64,000 bases of DNA from Peptacetobacter sp900550335. Its GTDB lineage: Bacteria > Bacillota > Clostridia > Peptostreptococcales > Peptostreptococcaceae. The stretch's first letter is position 1; each line of letters begins with the position of its first letter. Of this stretch, positions 1 to 9,622 are shown one piece after another. Made by a program: the position numbers and the translations under genes. A model generated the notes under the pieces. That model saw only the letters and a program-made list of their open reading frames with translations, made no database searches and was not told where the DNA came from. The stretch spans positions 1-64,000 of the forward strand of contig NZ_CP180001.1 of assembly GCF_047528295.1 (NCBI RefSeq). The letters are read 5' to 3'.

Positions 1-2558
1 ATTTTCTTTATTAAAAAATGGCAAACCAAGAATTTTATGGTTATCTGCTAAAAAACCTTTTATATTATAAGAGTTTTTTATTTCTTTTAGGAAACTTTCT
101 TTCCAAGAATCCTGGTCTAATAAATGAGAACCTTTTGGTTCTATATAACCTTGAAGATTTAAAGTTTTATCAAAGCCTTTTTTTCTTAAAAATAATAGGA
201 AGTCAGGTTCAAACCTTTCCCCATCATCAAATGAATATATAGCAAGTTCAGGAACTCTTTCATTTCTTATAATGTAATATTCTAAGTCTTTTTCAATCAA
301 TTTTGGTTCTATAACAGATTTAAAGTGTTTTAAGAATAACTTTTCTTCACTTGTTCCGTAGTTATCATTAAATACATACCATTCTTCATTTTCTAAGTCC
401 AACTTATAATCTGTATTTATACAATTGTTTTGAGAATCTCCTTTTCCACCATTTTGATCTATAGCAGATAATTGTATTTTCTTATCTCTTAATACATCTT
501 TAAGCATTTTAGGAGTAAATTCTTTACTGCCTTTATACTTAGGTTTTATTGATGTAATATGGCTAGAAACCTTTGTAAGTGCATGTTTAGTTGCTAAAAA
601 TAAATCTTTAGTACTTAATGTATCCTCTGTATACGTTATTTCAAGCCTTGTGTTACCAATATAATTATCAGATATTAAAAACTCTTTTGTAGAAGAAAGA
701 GATGGATATTTAACTTTTAAAACATTAAATCTTAATTCATCAAAACACTCTACTGCTCCAAGTAGTATATTTAAGGGTATTTCTTTAAATTTTAAAGTCT
801 TAATGTTTTCTTTTAATTCATCTTTTGTATCTTCTCCAATTAAATTTACTATTTTACCTTTACCTGATATCGTCTTGTAATGATATATTTTGTTTCTCAT
901 ACTAGGAATTATTCCTTCAACTTCCTCTCTTTTATCTACTTCTCTTTTATTGGAGAATACTATGGCTTTTTTATAGAAGTCTGTATCTTTAAATTCTTCT
1001 TTTAACTGATATTCTAAAACTTTTGGTTCTTCTGCTTGAAGTCCTGTTTCTATTAAAGCTTTTTTCAATTCTGAAATGTATCTTGAATCATTTTTACTAT
1101 GGAAATACATAGTTTCAAGTATTCGATTTTTATTATCTATATCCATATCATATTTTCTTTTGAATTTAATTTCATCTTCGTTATTAATAACGAAAGGACA
1201 ATATCTAGCTCCCCTTCCGATTAACTGAGCTTCACTAATTGTATATTTTCCTATCTTACCTGCTTTACCACTTGCTTGTCTTGTATCATATAATCTTACG
1301 ATATCAAATAAATTTAAAACGTCCCAACCTTCATTTAGCATATCTACTGCAAAAATTATTCTGATTGGGTTATCTAAATCTTCTAATGAATTTACTAATA
1401 ACTGATTTTCTTTATTATTATCTGATGATCCATTCATAATAATTGAAGTTTCTTCTGTAAATGAATTTTTAATTGAATGTTCAAGAAGTTCTAATGTATC
1501 ATCTTTCTCTTTAAAGTATAATATGGCTTTAGTTAACACGTCTATTCCAACATTCTCTAAATTAGATATTTCATAACTTGTTACATTTTTTACTTTTTTA
1601 AAGAATTCTTCATAAAATTTTTCAGATTCTACTATTTTCTGAGATTTTAACATTACTACAGGTTTTATATTTAGTTTTAAATCCGAAAATAAAAATCTTC
1701 TATACTCACTCATAACAAGTGCCATTAAAGTCCTAGTCCATAAATCTGTATCTGTTGCAAAGTTTTGGAAATCTTTTGTATAACCACTTTCTCTGAAAGA
1801 AACTAATGGATAGTTAAATACTATTTTATCTAGATATTTATCTTTTACATTTTTATCTTTTAAATCACAAGTTGCAGTAAACTCTAACATTATACTATCT
1901 TTATTACTTGTAAGTGCTCTTACTACTGAATATTCCCAGCTCTTAATAGCCTTATCTTCATCTTTATTTAGTTTTTTAGTTAAAGTATTTATATGATGAC
2001 TTTCATCAGAGATAAATACTATTTTATTATCTTCAAATTCTTTAATTGTTATAGAGTTTTCCTTTACCTCAGATAAATCATCATGAAGCTTTTGAGTTGT
2101 TGTAAATACTATTTCTATATCTTCATCAAATGAATTTCCGATAAAATTATCAACTTTTTTTATATTAATTTTATTTCCTAGATATTCTATAATATCATTA
2201 AATAAATATTTGCTAGATGTAGGATTTGTAAAGTTTTCAATAGTTTTTTCAACAATATTTTTTTGATTTACAAAGAATAAAAATTTTCTATATCCTTTAG
2301 TATATAGATAAAGAATAAGTCCTGCCATAATAACAGTTTTACCACTTCCTGTTGCCATATGAAAAAGTGTGTGTACTTGCTTATTTTTTCTTAATTTTTC
2401 ATTTTCAAAGTAAATTTGAAAGTTGTTAAAAGCATCTTTTTGATATTCTCTTAGAACTATATTTTTAGATAATCCATTTTCAATAATTTTAGGGATATCC
2501 GAATATCAATATTTTCTTTCAAAATATCTATTTTTTCATATAAAAAATGTTCACTCAT
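1..2558 (-). pseudogene. res: Type III restriction enzyme Res subunit, frameshifted and cut by window edge
   Basis: This gene encodes the ATP-dependent translocase and nuclease subunit of a type III restriction system, which cuts unmethylated DNA together with Mod. The ATG at 2558 has a GGAG site and follows the mod stop by 2 bases. After about 20 codons the frame breaks near 2496-2505: the start frame reaches a stop (around 2458), while the remaining reading frame is one base off and open to the window edge. That frame shows a Walker A motif (MATGSGKT), a DES(H)H helicase box and, near the edge, a nuclease-like EPDFLLF...GYIEPKG pattern. Restoring one base near 2500 would join the frames (reading ...NIDIPDIPKII...). 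The C-terminus lies outside the window. No homopolymer or slippery site is at the break, so I infer an inactivating deletion or a sequencing error. Confidence 0.85.
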
Positions 2559-2560
2559 AG

Positions 2561-4477
2561 CTAAATCTCCTTATAGAACGAATTTGTAAAAGATTTATCT
2601 TCTTCACTAACATTAAACTCTTTATCTTCTATATCTGAGTAATTTACATAAAGTTTATTTTTATCAACTAATTGAATAAGACTTTTTTTCTTTTCTTCTA
2701 AATTTAATTCTTTAAACTCATTCTCTGCTTTTTCAAGTTCTTCTGTTGTAATATATGGTACTATTCTATCATCTGAGTATATTTCAGATTTTATATCCGA
2801 TATATTTTTTTCATCTGCTTTTTGAATTTTTTCAATTAAAATATTAGCATTTTCCATAAGTTCACAGTAAACAAAAGAACCTCCACCTTTCCAATCAACT
2901 TCTTTAGAAATTCCACCTTGTTCTCCTTCTATAACCTTTTTCATTCTCTCAACTGTAATATTTTCTATATAGTTCATTTGTTCTATTCCTATATATCTTC
3001 TTCCCATTTTGTGAGCTACTGCACAAGTTGTTCCTGAACCCATAAAAAAATCTAAGACTATATCATTTTCTTTTGTAACAGCTCTAATAAGAAATGCTAT
3101 TACACTTTCTGGTTTTGAATAAGTAAAATCCAAATTTAATTTTTTAAGATGTGAATTTGCATCTTCATTAGTACCTACTCCAATCGCCTTTGATAGATAT
3201 TGATCATCAATAAATTTTTCCGGTGCCATTATTGTTCCATTAGGGCGTTGGAAACGTACAGAAAACTTATTCGTTTTAACTAAAAAATACGTTCCTTTCT
3301 CTATTTCTTCATTAAGCATTTTTTGTCCCCATTTAAATTCTCCTATCAATTTTACTTCTTGAATATTCTTACCATCTTTCACTTCAAAATCATTAGCTAT
3401 TTCAACTTTATCTAGTTTACTAGCTTTATATTTTCCATCAGGAATATTAAATCTAATTACTCCTGAAGGAAAAGTTAATGAATGAATATTATTACCAGTA
3501 TTAAGTAATGGTGCATCTCCATTTTCTGTTTCTCTACCTATATATTCAGCAGAAGGAATTTTATTTTTTTCAAAACAAATAATATATTCAACAGAAGATC
3601 TGCTCTTTTTCGATAAAGAATTTGGATTATCTGTATTCTTCCAAATAAATGTTTCTACAAAGTTTTCTGAACTAAAAATTTCTTCCATTAGTATCTTAGT
3701 CCAATGCATACCATCTTCATTCATATGACAAAAAATGACACCATTATTTTTCAATAATCTTTTTGCAATAAGTAATCTATCTTTCATAAAAGTCAACCAA
3801 GTTGATAATTTGAAATTAGAATTGTATTTAAAACTATCAGATGGTTTATTATTACAAAAATAATATGGTGGATCTATATATATACATTTGACTTTTCCTT
3901 CATATCTTCTAAGTAAACTTGATAAAGCTATTAGATTATTTCCTTTTATAATTAAGTTATCATCTTCGTTAAAGGTAATATTTTTCTCTACACCATCTTT
4001 TGTATATCTTTTAGAATTAGTAAATACCTTTGGTGCTAACATTCTGCGTATTTCATCACCTGCAATTATTTCATTGTAAAAAATTTCTGTTCTCTTTTGA
4101 TCATCTTTATCCTGCCCACCTTCAAGTACACAATCTTTATATGGAAAATCTAATACTACATCATTAGATTTAGATATAAAACTTCCATCTTTAGTTAAAC
4201 CAATTTTATTTGTATAAGCAGTATAAGAATCAGGTAAAAATTCTTTAGATTCTATAAACCAAGCAAATTTTTGTTTATCAAAAATAAGTAGCCCATCTAC
4301 ATTTTCAAAGAAAATTTCTTTTATATTTTCATTAGACATTAGAAGTGATAAAAGACTTTTATTCATTGTCATTACATCACTATAAACTTTTGCTTTTAAG
4401 ATTTTACCATCTTCTGATACATATTTAGTATCTTTTTTTAAAGTATTTTCAACTTCTTTAAAAATATTATTCTCCAT
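2561..4477 (-). CDS. mod: Type III adenine-specific DNA methyltransferase Mod (638 aa)
   Basis: This is the modification subunit of the type III system; it methylates adenine N6 in a short asymmetric site and supplies sequence recognition. The catalytic DPPY motif is at residues 202-205 and the SAM-binding FMGSGTT motif at 478-484, the order of beta-class (type III) enzymes; the roughly 270 residues between them are the presumed recognition region. I place the start at the ATG at 4477 because GAGGAGG lies 6-12 bases upstream; a TTG at 4492 would put that site inside the gene. The frame is intact while the downstream res is broken, so this may act as a solitary methylase. Its leader carries a 25-bp hairpin and a 17-copy tetranucleotide tract. 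Confidence 0.93.
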   Translation of the reverse strand: MENNIFKEVENTLKKDTKYVSEDGKILKAKVYSDVMTMNKSLLSLLMSNENIKEIFFENVDGLLIFDKQKFAWFIESKEFLPDSYTAYTNKIGLTKDGSFISKSNDVVLDFPYKDCVLEGGQDKDDQKRTEIFYNEIIAGDEIRRMLAPKVFTNSKRYTKDGVEKNITFNEDDNLIIKGNNLIALSSLLRRYEGKVKCIYIDPPYYFCNNKPSDSFKYNSNFKLSTWLTFMKDRLLIAKRLLKNNGVIFCHMNEDGMHWTKILMEEIFSSENFVETFIWKNTDNPNSLSKKSRSSVEYIICFEKNKIPSAEYIGRETENGDAPLLNTGNNIHSLTFPSGVIRFNIPDGKYKASKLDKVEIANDFEVKDGKNIQEVKLIGEFKWGQKMLNEEIEKGTYFLVKTNKFSVRFQRPNGTIMAPEKFIDDQYLSKAIGVGTNEDANSHLKKLNLDFTYSKPESVIAFLIRAVTKENDIVLDFFMGSGTTCAVAHKMGRRYIGIEQMNYIENITVERMKKVIEGEQGGISKEVDWKGGGSFVYCELMENANILIEKIQKADEKNISDIKSEIYSDDRIVPYITTEELEKAENEFKELNLEEKKKSLIQLVDKNKLYVNYSDIEDKEFNVSEEDKSFTNSFYKEI

Positions 4478-4500
4478 TATTTTCCTCCTCAATTTTTCAA

Positions 4501-4555
4501 AAAAAAATAGATATAAAAATATTTTTTATAAAAATATTTTTATATCTATTTTTTT
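4501..4555 (-). promoter_or_regulatory. Perfect 25-bp inverted repeat in the mod leader
   Basis: Arms 4501-4525 and 4531-4555 are exact complements around a 5-base loop. Read toward mod, the hairpin ends in nine T residues and stands about 20 bases before the mod start codon. It has the form of an intrinsic terminator or attenuator made almost only of A-T pairs. It is inferred to affect mod expression; it could also be a bidirectional terminator for thiI. Confidence 0.6.
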
Positions 4556-4601
4556 AACACTATTCATTTTTTTATTTTTACTTATATATATACTTAAATT
4601 A

Positions 4602-4670
<69 letters not shown>

Positions 4671-4740
4671 GAATATTTTCAGTCATAAACATAACTATTT
4701 CAACCCCTTTTTTCTAATATATTTACATAATTTTTTTATA

Positions 4741-4797
4741 AATCAAAAGACTTATTGCTGTAATACACACATATATTAAAAAATAAGTCTTTTGATT
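4741..4797 (-). terminator. Hairpin downstream of thiI
   Basis: Sixteen-base arms at 4741-4756 and 4782-4797 are perfect complements around a 25-base loop, 25 bases after the thiI stop. There is no T-run on the minus strand after the stem, so it may stabilise or process the thiI message rather than terminate it efficiently. Confidence 0.45.
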
Positions 4798-4821
4798 TTC
4801 TTTATTTTACTGATGTCTCTA

Positions 4822-5997
4822 TTATTCTACTTCGCAAACTATTGTTTCAATAGTTGCCATAGCACCTTCTATAAGTGCTTCTATATCTAGTTTCTCTTCT
4901 GATTTTTCTATTCTTTCTAACTTAGGTTTAGTTATAGGTTTCTTAGGAGCAAATACACTACAGCAATCCTCTTCTGGAACTATAGAGATATCATAAGTAC
5001 CTATTTCCTGAGCTATATCAATTATATCTGATTTATCCATAGCTATAAGTGGTCTAAATACTGGTAAACTACAAACTGCATTAGTACAAGTTAATCCGTA
5101 TATAGTCTGAGATGCAACCTGTCCTATACTTTCACCTGTAACTATAGCCTGACAATTTCTCTGCTCTGCTAATCTCTGAGTTATCATCATCATAAATCTT
5201 CTTGAATGTATAGTAGTTTCTTCTCTATTTAATTTTTCAGTTATTTCTTTTTCTATTTCAAGTATATTACAGCAATGTACTTTTATTGGTCCACAGTATC
5301 TTGAAAGAGTTCTCGCTAAATCTAATACCTTTTCTCTAGATCTTTCACTAGTGAATGGATATGTGTGGAAGTGGATACATTCTATATCCATACCTCTCTT
5401 AGCAACCATCCAAGTAGCTACTGGACTGTCTATACCTCCTGAAAGAAGAGACATAGCCTTACCTGCAGTTCCCATTGGCAGTCCACCGTAACCTGGTACA
5501 GAGTCTGTATAAACCATTGTATTTAACTCTCTGTATTCACATCTAACCTTAACTTCTGGATTTCTAACATCAACTTTTATTCTATCCTTAACATTAGAAA
5601 GTATATATCCACCTATGTCTATACTCATTTCCTGAGATGTAAGTGGAAGAGATTTATCTCCTCTTCTTGATTCAACTTTGAAAGTCTTAGCACCTTCTTC
5701 TATCTTCTGTTCTATTAATTTTAATGCTGTAGCTTTTAGTACATCGTAGTCTTTTTCAGCTTTTATCCCTGGACAAACTCCAACTATACCAAATACTTTT
5801 CTAACTTCTTCCATTACTTCTTCATAATCGTCGTCGTTTACATCAACATATATTCTTCCGTATTCTTTGTAAACATTGTATTCACCTAGTGGTTTAAGCA
5901 TATTTTTTATATTTTTTATAAGCTTATTTTCGAAAAGGTATCTATTTTTTCCTTTTACTCCTATTTCCCCGTATTTAACTATTAATATATTGTACAA
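4822..5997 (-). CDS. thiI: tRNA 4-thiouridine synthase ThiI (391 aa)
   Basis: ThiI adenylates tRNA uridine 8 and transfers sulfur to form 4-thiouridine. The order is an N-terminal ferredoxin-like and THUMP region (about 1-165), then a PP-loop ATP site with SGGIDSPVA, and a C-terminal region with EEDCCSVF. At 391 residues it lacks the C-terminal rhodanese domain of enterobacterial ThiI, as is usual in Firmicutes. The start is probably the TTG at 5997, which has AGAGGTG 7 bases upstream; a TTG at 6015 would bury that site. The cysteine desulfurase gene lies just upstream on the same strand, and in Bacillus such a neighbour supplies the sulfur. Confidence 0.93.
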   Translation of the reverse strand: MYNILIVKYGEIGVKGKNRYLFENKLIKNIKNMLKPLGEYNVYKEYGRIYVDVNDDDYEEVMEEVRKVFGIVGVCPGIKAEKDYDVLKATALKLIEQKIEEGAKTFKVESRRGDKSLPLTSQEMSIDIGGYILSNVKDRIKVDVRNPEVKVRCEYRELNTMVYTDSVPGYGGLPMGTAGKAMSLLSGGIDSPVATWMVAKRGMDIECIHFHTYPFTSERSREKVLDLARTLSRYCGPIKVHCCNILEIEKEITEKLNREETTIHSRRFMMMITQRLAEQRNCQAIVTGESIGQVASQTIYGLTCTNAVCSLPVFRPLIAMDKSDIIDIAQEIGTYDISIVPEEDCCSVFAPKKPITKPKLERIEKSEEKLDIEALIEGAMATIETIVCEVE

Positions 5998-6087
5998 ATC
6001 GGCACCTCTTTTCAATTATTTTCTTTTAATTTTTTATTATCTTCTCTAAATTTTATTATTCTCAATATTTTTCTAAAATATCTAAAA

Positions 6088-7242
6088 CTATCTTCTTATT
6101 CTTATTATCTTTCTCAAATCTTCCACAGAGTCTTTTAATATCTCTACAGCCTTAACTACTTCTTCCTCTGTGTTCATATCAGATAAACTAAATCTTATAG
6201 CTCCTTCAATCTGATTTGGAGTAAGTCCCATAGCATTTAATACATGGCTACCCTTTTTCTTTGATGAGCAAGCAGAACCTGTAGATACATATACTTCTTT
6301 CTGTTCAAGATAATGTAAAAGTACTTCTCCCCTTACATCTTCAAAAGATACATTTAATATATGACAAACCCCATCTTCTGGAGAATTTATCTTTATTCCA
6401 TCTATATTTTTTGATATTTCTTCTTTTAAAAGATTTTTTAATGAATCCATTTTTTCTATAGAGCCATTTAAATCTGAAAATAACTTAGATATTGCAGCTC
6501 CCATACCGTATATTCCCGGAACATTTTCAGTTCCTGATCTTAAATTACTTTCCTGACCTCCACCAGTCATAAGCGGTTTGAAATTATTTCCATCCTTTAT
6601 ATACATAAATCCAATTCCTTTTGGTCCATGTATTTTATGGGCACTAACACTCATAAAGTCTATATTGTATCTAGACGGTCTAAAATCTACTTTACCATAT
6701 CCTTGAACTGCATCTACATGGAAAAATACTTTATTCTTTCTATTTTTTAGAAGATTACCTATTTCTTTTATCGGTTGAATACTTCCTACCTCATTATTTA
6801 CAAACATAACACTCACTAAAATAGTATCTTCTCTAAGACTTTTTTCTAAATCCTCTACACTTATCTTTCCTTCAGAATTTACAGGAAGATATGTAACTTC
6901 AAACCCATCCTTTTCTAAATCCTCTAAAGTATTTAAAACAGATGGATGTTCTATAGAAGTAGATATTATATGGTTTCCACGCTGTTTATTAAGATTTGCA
7001 CAACTTCTGATAATCATGTTGTTGCACTCTGTACCTCCAGAAGTAAATACAATCTCCTTCTCTTTAGCTCCTATAGTCTTAGCTATATTTCTTCTTATTT
7101 CTTTTATATTTTTTTCTATTTTCATACCCATTCTGTGTGCTGCAGATGGGTTTTCATAGTCCTCTGTAAGTGCTTTAACCATACTATCAACTACTTCTTG
7201 ATATGGCTTTGTTGTCGCACTATTATCTAAATATATTCCCAT
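6088..7242 (-). CDS. Cysteine desulfurase, NifS/IscS family (384 aa)
   Basis: This PLP enzyme takes sulfur from cysteine as a persulfide. The PLP lysine is in SAHKIHGPKG and the catalytic cysteine in STGSACSSKK on the mobile loop; the N-terminus YLDNSATT is typical of the family. The ATG at 7242 follows AAAGGTG by 8 bases; a GTG 9 bases earlier overlaps that site. No iscU or iscR is adjacent, while thiI follows on the same strand after about 90 bases, so its likely role is a dedicated sulfur donor for ThiI (the NifZ role in Bacillus). A general Fe-S role cannot be excluded. Confidence 0.92.
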   Translation of the reverse strand: MGIYLDNSATTKPYQEVVDSMVKALTEDYENPSAAHRMGMKIEKNIKEIRRNIAKTIGAKEKEIVFTSGGTECNNMIIRSCANLNKQRGNHIISTSIEHPSVLNTLEDLEKDGFEVTYLPVNSEGKISVEDLEKSLREDTILVSVMFVNNEVGSIQPIKEIGNLLKNRKNKVFFHVDAVQGYGKVDFRPSRYNIDFMSVSAHKIHGPKGIGFMYIKDGNNFKPLMTGGGQESNLRSGTENVPGIYGMGAAISKLFSDLNGSIEKMDSLKNLLKEEISKNIDGIKINSPEDGVCHILNVSFEDVRGEVLLHYLEQKEVYVSTGSACSSKKKGSHVLNAMGLTPNQIEGAIRFSLSDMNTEEEVVKAVEILKDSVEDLRKIIRIRR

Positions 7243-7716
7243 TAATAACACCTTTCCTAGCTTAAAAAGTATTTAAACATATATCATTTAATTATAGCAT
7301 ATTTTTGAATTTTAAAGTACATGATTCTTATTTTTATTACTATATATATAAATTTTATAACATAAATACTGATAAAAAGGCGAATATTTCTTCTTATTAA
7401 ATTCATTTTTATTAAAGTTAAATTTTTAACTATTTTATCTGTATTTTTTATCATTTTTTATTATCTCTAATAATAGATTATTATAGATAATTTTTCTTTT
7501 ATAGAATTAACCCTTTCTTTTCTATGATTAAAAATATGTTTAAATTTCAACATTTTAACATAGAATTCATATTTAATGCAAGAAAACGTTAATATTGTAT
7601 ACATTATTATAAGAATATACTATTTGCTTTTTATAGTATATAGATAAATACAATATTAAATTTTTTCCTGCCTAATTGACAAATTTATATTTATTAAACT
7701 TTATAATAAATATTCA
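7243..7716. other. Intergenic region, no gene seen
   Basis: This is about 470 bases of very AT-rich sequence between the desulfurase start and the promoter of the small RNA. A weak palindrome lies around 7617-7645. I see no ORF with a ribosome site and no recognisable RNA. Confidence 0.6.
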
Positions 7717-7745
7717 TTGATTTTTTAATGATTTTTTGTTAAAAT
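7717..7745 (+). promoter_or_regulatory. Promoter of the structured RNA
   Basis: The -35 element TTGATT (7717-7722) and the -10 element TAAAAT (7740-7745) are 17 bases apart. Transcription would start near 7752. Confidence 0.6.
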
Positions 7746-7751
7746 TTAATT

Positions 7752-7900
7752 AAGGTTATCCCCCTGGTAACCCCAGTTAGTTAATATATCTATTCCCAGT
7801 ACCCTTTCAAAGGGATATATTTTATGTTTATTGAATTTAGTGTGAAGATTACGGAAGTTTTCACACAAGGAAAAAGAAGCTTACCCCGAGCTTCTTTTTT
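7752..7900 (+). ncRNA. Structured small RNA with C-rich loops; attachment-site host
   Basis: This is a transcription unit of about 150 nt with its own promoter and intrinsic terminator and no ORF. Predicted hairpins are 7754-7772 (GGTTA/TAACC with a CCCCC loop), 7783-7821 (8-bp stem containing an inner CCCTT/AAGGG hairpin), 7840-7866 (GTGTGAA/TTCACAC) and the terminator 7875-7895 followed by T6. Runs of C (CCCCC, CCCC, CCC, CCCC) sit in or beside loops, unusual for this AT-rich genome and like Gram-positive small RNAs that pair with ribosome sites. It does not look like the single long rod of 6S RNA. I do not recognise the family. The 9.7-kb element is inserted in its terminator. Confidence 0.55.
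7875..7900 (+). terminator. Intrinsic terminator of the small RNA
   Basis: AGAAGCT (7875-7881) pairs with AGCTTCT (7889-7895) around the loop TACCCCG, then a T6 run. The loop and right arm belong to the 22-base attachment core. Confidence 0.8.
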
Positions 7901-7903
7901 CAT
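7882..7903 (+). other. attL, left attachment core of the integrated element
   Basis: The 22 bases here, starting TACCCCGAGCTTC, are repeated exactly at 17600-17621 next to the integrase gene. The core covers the loop, right arm and T-run of the RNA terminator. Exact flanking direct repeats with an integrase at one end define the element boundaries. Confidence 0.9.
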
Positions 7904-7971
7904 ATCTACTATTTTGTAGATACATTGGAAACACTGACTTTCAAGGTCGGTGTTTTCTTATTTTTTGTACT

Positions 7972-7995
7972 TTGTAACTCAATTGTAACTCAATT
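7972..7995 (+). repeat. Left arm-type repeat (probable integrase binding)
   Basis: Two tandem copies of TTGTAACTCAAT lie about 70 bases inside attL, followed by two partial copies near 8001 and 8012. The same 24 bases occur at 17463-17486 inside attR. Paired direct repeats at this distance from the core are typical arm sites for tyrosine recombinases. Confidence 0.75.
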
Positions 7996-8168
7996 CAAAA
8001 TGTAACTCTTTTGTAGCTCAATATTATCCGAATTTAAACGTTAGCAATTGTTAGCTTTTTCGGGTGTTACTTGAAGTAACTTCTAAAATCGGTTTAGCCG
8101 ACTTTTAAACTCGATAACATTTTGTTATTGGGTTCTTGCTGCTATTCGCTAAATATATAATTATGGGG

Positions 8169-8215
8169 TCATTACTACATAGCCCATATAAAAGGGTATC
8201 ATTACTACATAGCCC
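8169..8215. repeat. Two 17-bp direct repeats
   Basis: TCATTACTACATAGCCC occurs at 8169-8185 and 8199-8215. With the adjacent GGGG and CCCC runs it could form small hairpins. Its function is unknown; it may be a further recombinase or excisionase site, given its place near the element end. Confidence 0.6.
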
Positions 8216-8238
8216 CTTCTAAAAATGCGTATAAAAAA

Positions 8239-8256
8239 AGAGGGGCGAACCCCTCT
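8239..8256 (-). terminator. Terminator after the ArpU-like gene
   Basis: AGAGGGG and CCCCTCT form a 7-bp stem with loop CGAA. On the minus strand it is followed by seven T. It stands about 265 bases after the gene at 8521 and would end leftward transcription in the element. Confidence 0.75.
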
Positions 8257-8520
8257 AAGAAATTAATTCTTTGCCTTCTTAACAAAAATCTAATACAAAA
8301 GAAAAATTGTCTATACTCATTATATCACGTTTAGCATTGATATATTCCGCGACTTTTTCACCTATATATAAAAATATGTTAGGTTTTGTTAGGTTTTATA
8401 TTATGATAGCTTGAAACGTCCTATCATCTCCAATATTTCAAACCTTAGCAATTATTAACATATTAGCGACTAATATATCACAAGCTCCGGTATATAAAAT
8501 TGTTATGCTGCAGCTTGATA

Positions 8521-8970
8521 TTATATTTCAATAGTCAATTCATTGTGTATTCGCGTTATATCCTGGTATACTTCATTTAGATCCTCTAATGCTATATTCA
8601 ACTTTTTCTGTAGGTGTCTTTCACAATATCCAAAACGCATACATATAGCCGTCCAACTCATCTTTTGAAAATATCTACACTTGATTAATTCCCTTTCTAA
8701 TTCGGGTACTATTTCAAGTAAATCCTCAACACGTTTTATTCTTAGCTTTAATCTTGTTATTTTACCTTCTAAAGCCTTTTCTTTATCAATGTTATGTATC
8801 GCTCCTTCACTTGTAGAGTCGCTTATATACGAATCTTGAACTCTTTCCCTAATATAACAAGCCTTTATATTTGAGCCTTCACTTTTGACGGCTTCTAATT
8901 CATTATATAAAAGCCTTAATTTAGCTTTTAGACTATTATATTTTTTTAATTCGTTTTTTATATCGTCCAT
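8521..8970 (-). CDS. ArpU/RinA-like phage transcriptional regulator (149 aa)
   Basis: This small protein has an N-terminal coiled-coil-like half and a C-terminal helix-turn-helix resembling sigma-70 region 4 (about residues 85-135; ELIKCRYFQKMSW then ICMRFGYCERHLQKKL). This form fits phage ArpU/RinA late-gene activators. The ATG at 8970 has GGGGGTG 7 bases upstream, and the 90 bases before that contain TATAAT-type sequences, so it probably has its own promoter. It is the last gene before the left end. In satellites such a protein could control packaging-stage genes or read helper state. The family call rests on pattern only. Confidence 0.6.
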   Translation of the reverse strand: MDDIKNELKKYNSLKAKLRLLYNELEAVKSEGSNIKACYIRERVQDSYISDSTSEGAIHNIDKEKALEGKITRLKLRIKRVEDLLEIVPELERELIKCRYFQKMSWTAICMRFGYCERHLQKKLNIALEDLNEVYQDITRIHNELTIEI

Positions 8971-9241
8971 TCTTACACCCCCAAGAATAGAATATCAAAA
9001 TATTATATCACTTTTTTATATTATAACATTATACCGCGTGAATATATGATATAATCCACTATTTTATTGAAAAGACAATTCAAAGCCCATTCAATCCCCA
9101 TTATTTTATTCACCACAATTTTGTGGTCAGCAAAACGAAACTTTTCGTTCTACTCTTATGCGTTTATTTTCGCGACGAAACTTTTCGTTCCCAATTTTGG
9201 TATCGCTCCGGGTTCCTGTCGTACTTTTTTGTCCAACTGTA

Positions 9242-9279
9242 AAAACTGCGCATAATCCATAAAACACGCAGTTTTTTTG
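9242..9279. terminator. Terminator-like hairpin
   Basis: AAAAACTGCG and CGCAGTTTTT form a 10-bp stem followed by further T on the plus strand and flanked by A/T runs on both sides, so it could work in either direction. It isolates the ArpU-like gene region from the repeat segment. Confidence 0.55.
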
Positions 9280-9524
9280 AATACGTTGGAAATACTGGCT
9301 TTCACCCCTCACTTTAAAAGATTAAAATTTGATAAAATCACATAGTTAAATATAAATTAATATATATTTGTATATCCTTTTATTTTATTAATCATTATCT
9401 ATAATACACTTTATATACTTAAAATAGCCCGTATTCGCTTCTATAATATTCTATATACTTTTATATACTTCATTTGCGCACTTTTTACCCGTTCAAAATT
9501 TGAACCGGTGAAAATTCTACACGG

Positions 9525-9617
9525 GTGCAATTTTTACACTAGTTACACATTAGCTTGACGGTCAAGATTTTGGCTGTCAGATTCTAATAAGTGCAATTTT
9601 TACACTAGTTACACATT
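9525..9617. repeat. Pair of 27-bp direct repeats
   Basis: The 27 bases beginning GTGCAATTTTTACACTAG occur at 9525-9551 and 9591-9617, spaced 66 bases. The spacer has the palindrome TTGACGGTCAA. They could be iterons for a replication initiator, which is inferred only from the layout. Confidence 0.75.
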
Positions 9618-9622
9618 CGCAA

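Noticed and set aside
18..242. Plus-strand frame at the window start as a gene
   Set aside because: It lies opposite the res nuclease region and has no ribosome site.
2490..2510. Programmed frameshift in res
   Set aside because: No slippery heptamer, Shine-Dalgarno stimulator or downstream pseudoknot was seen at the break.
7752..7900. 6S RNA (ssrS)
   Set aside because: The predicted fold is a row of separate hairpins, not one long rod with a central bubble.
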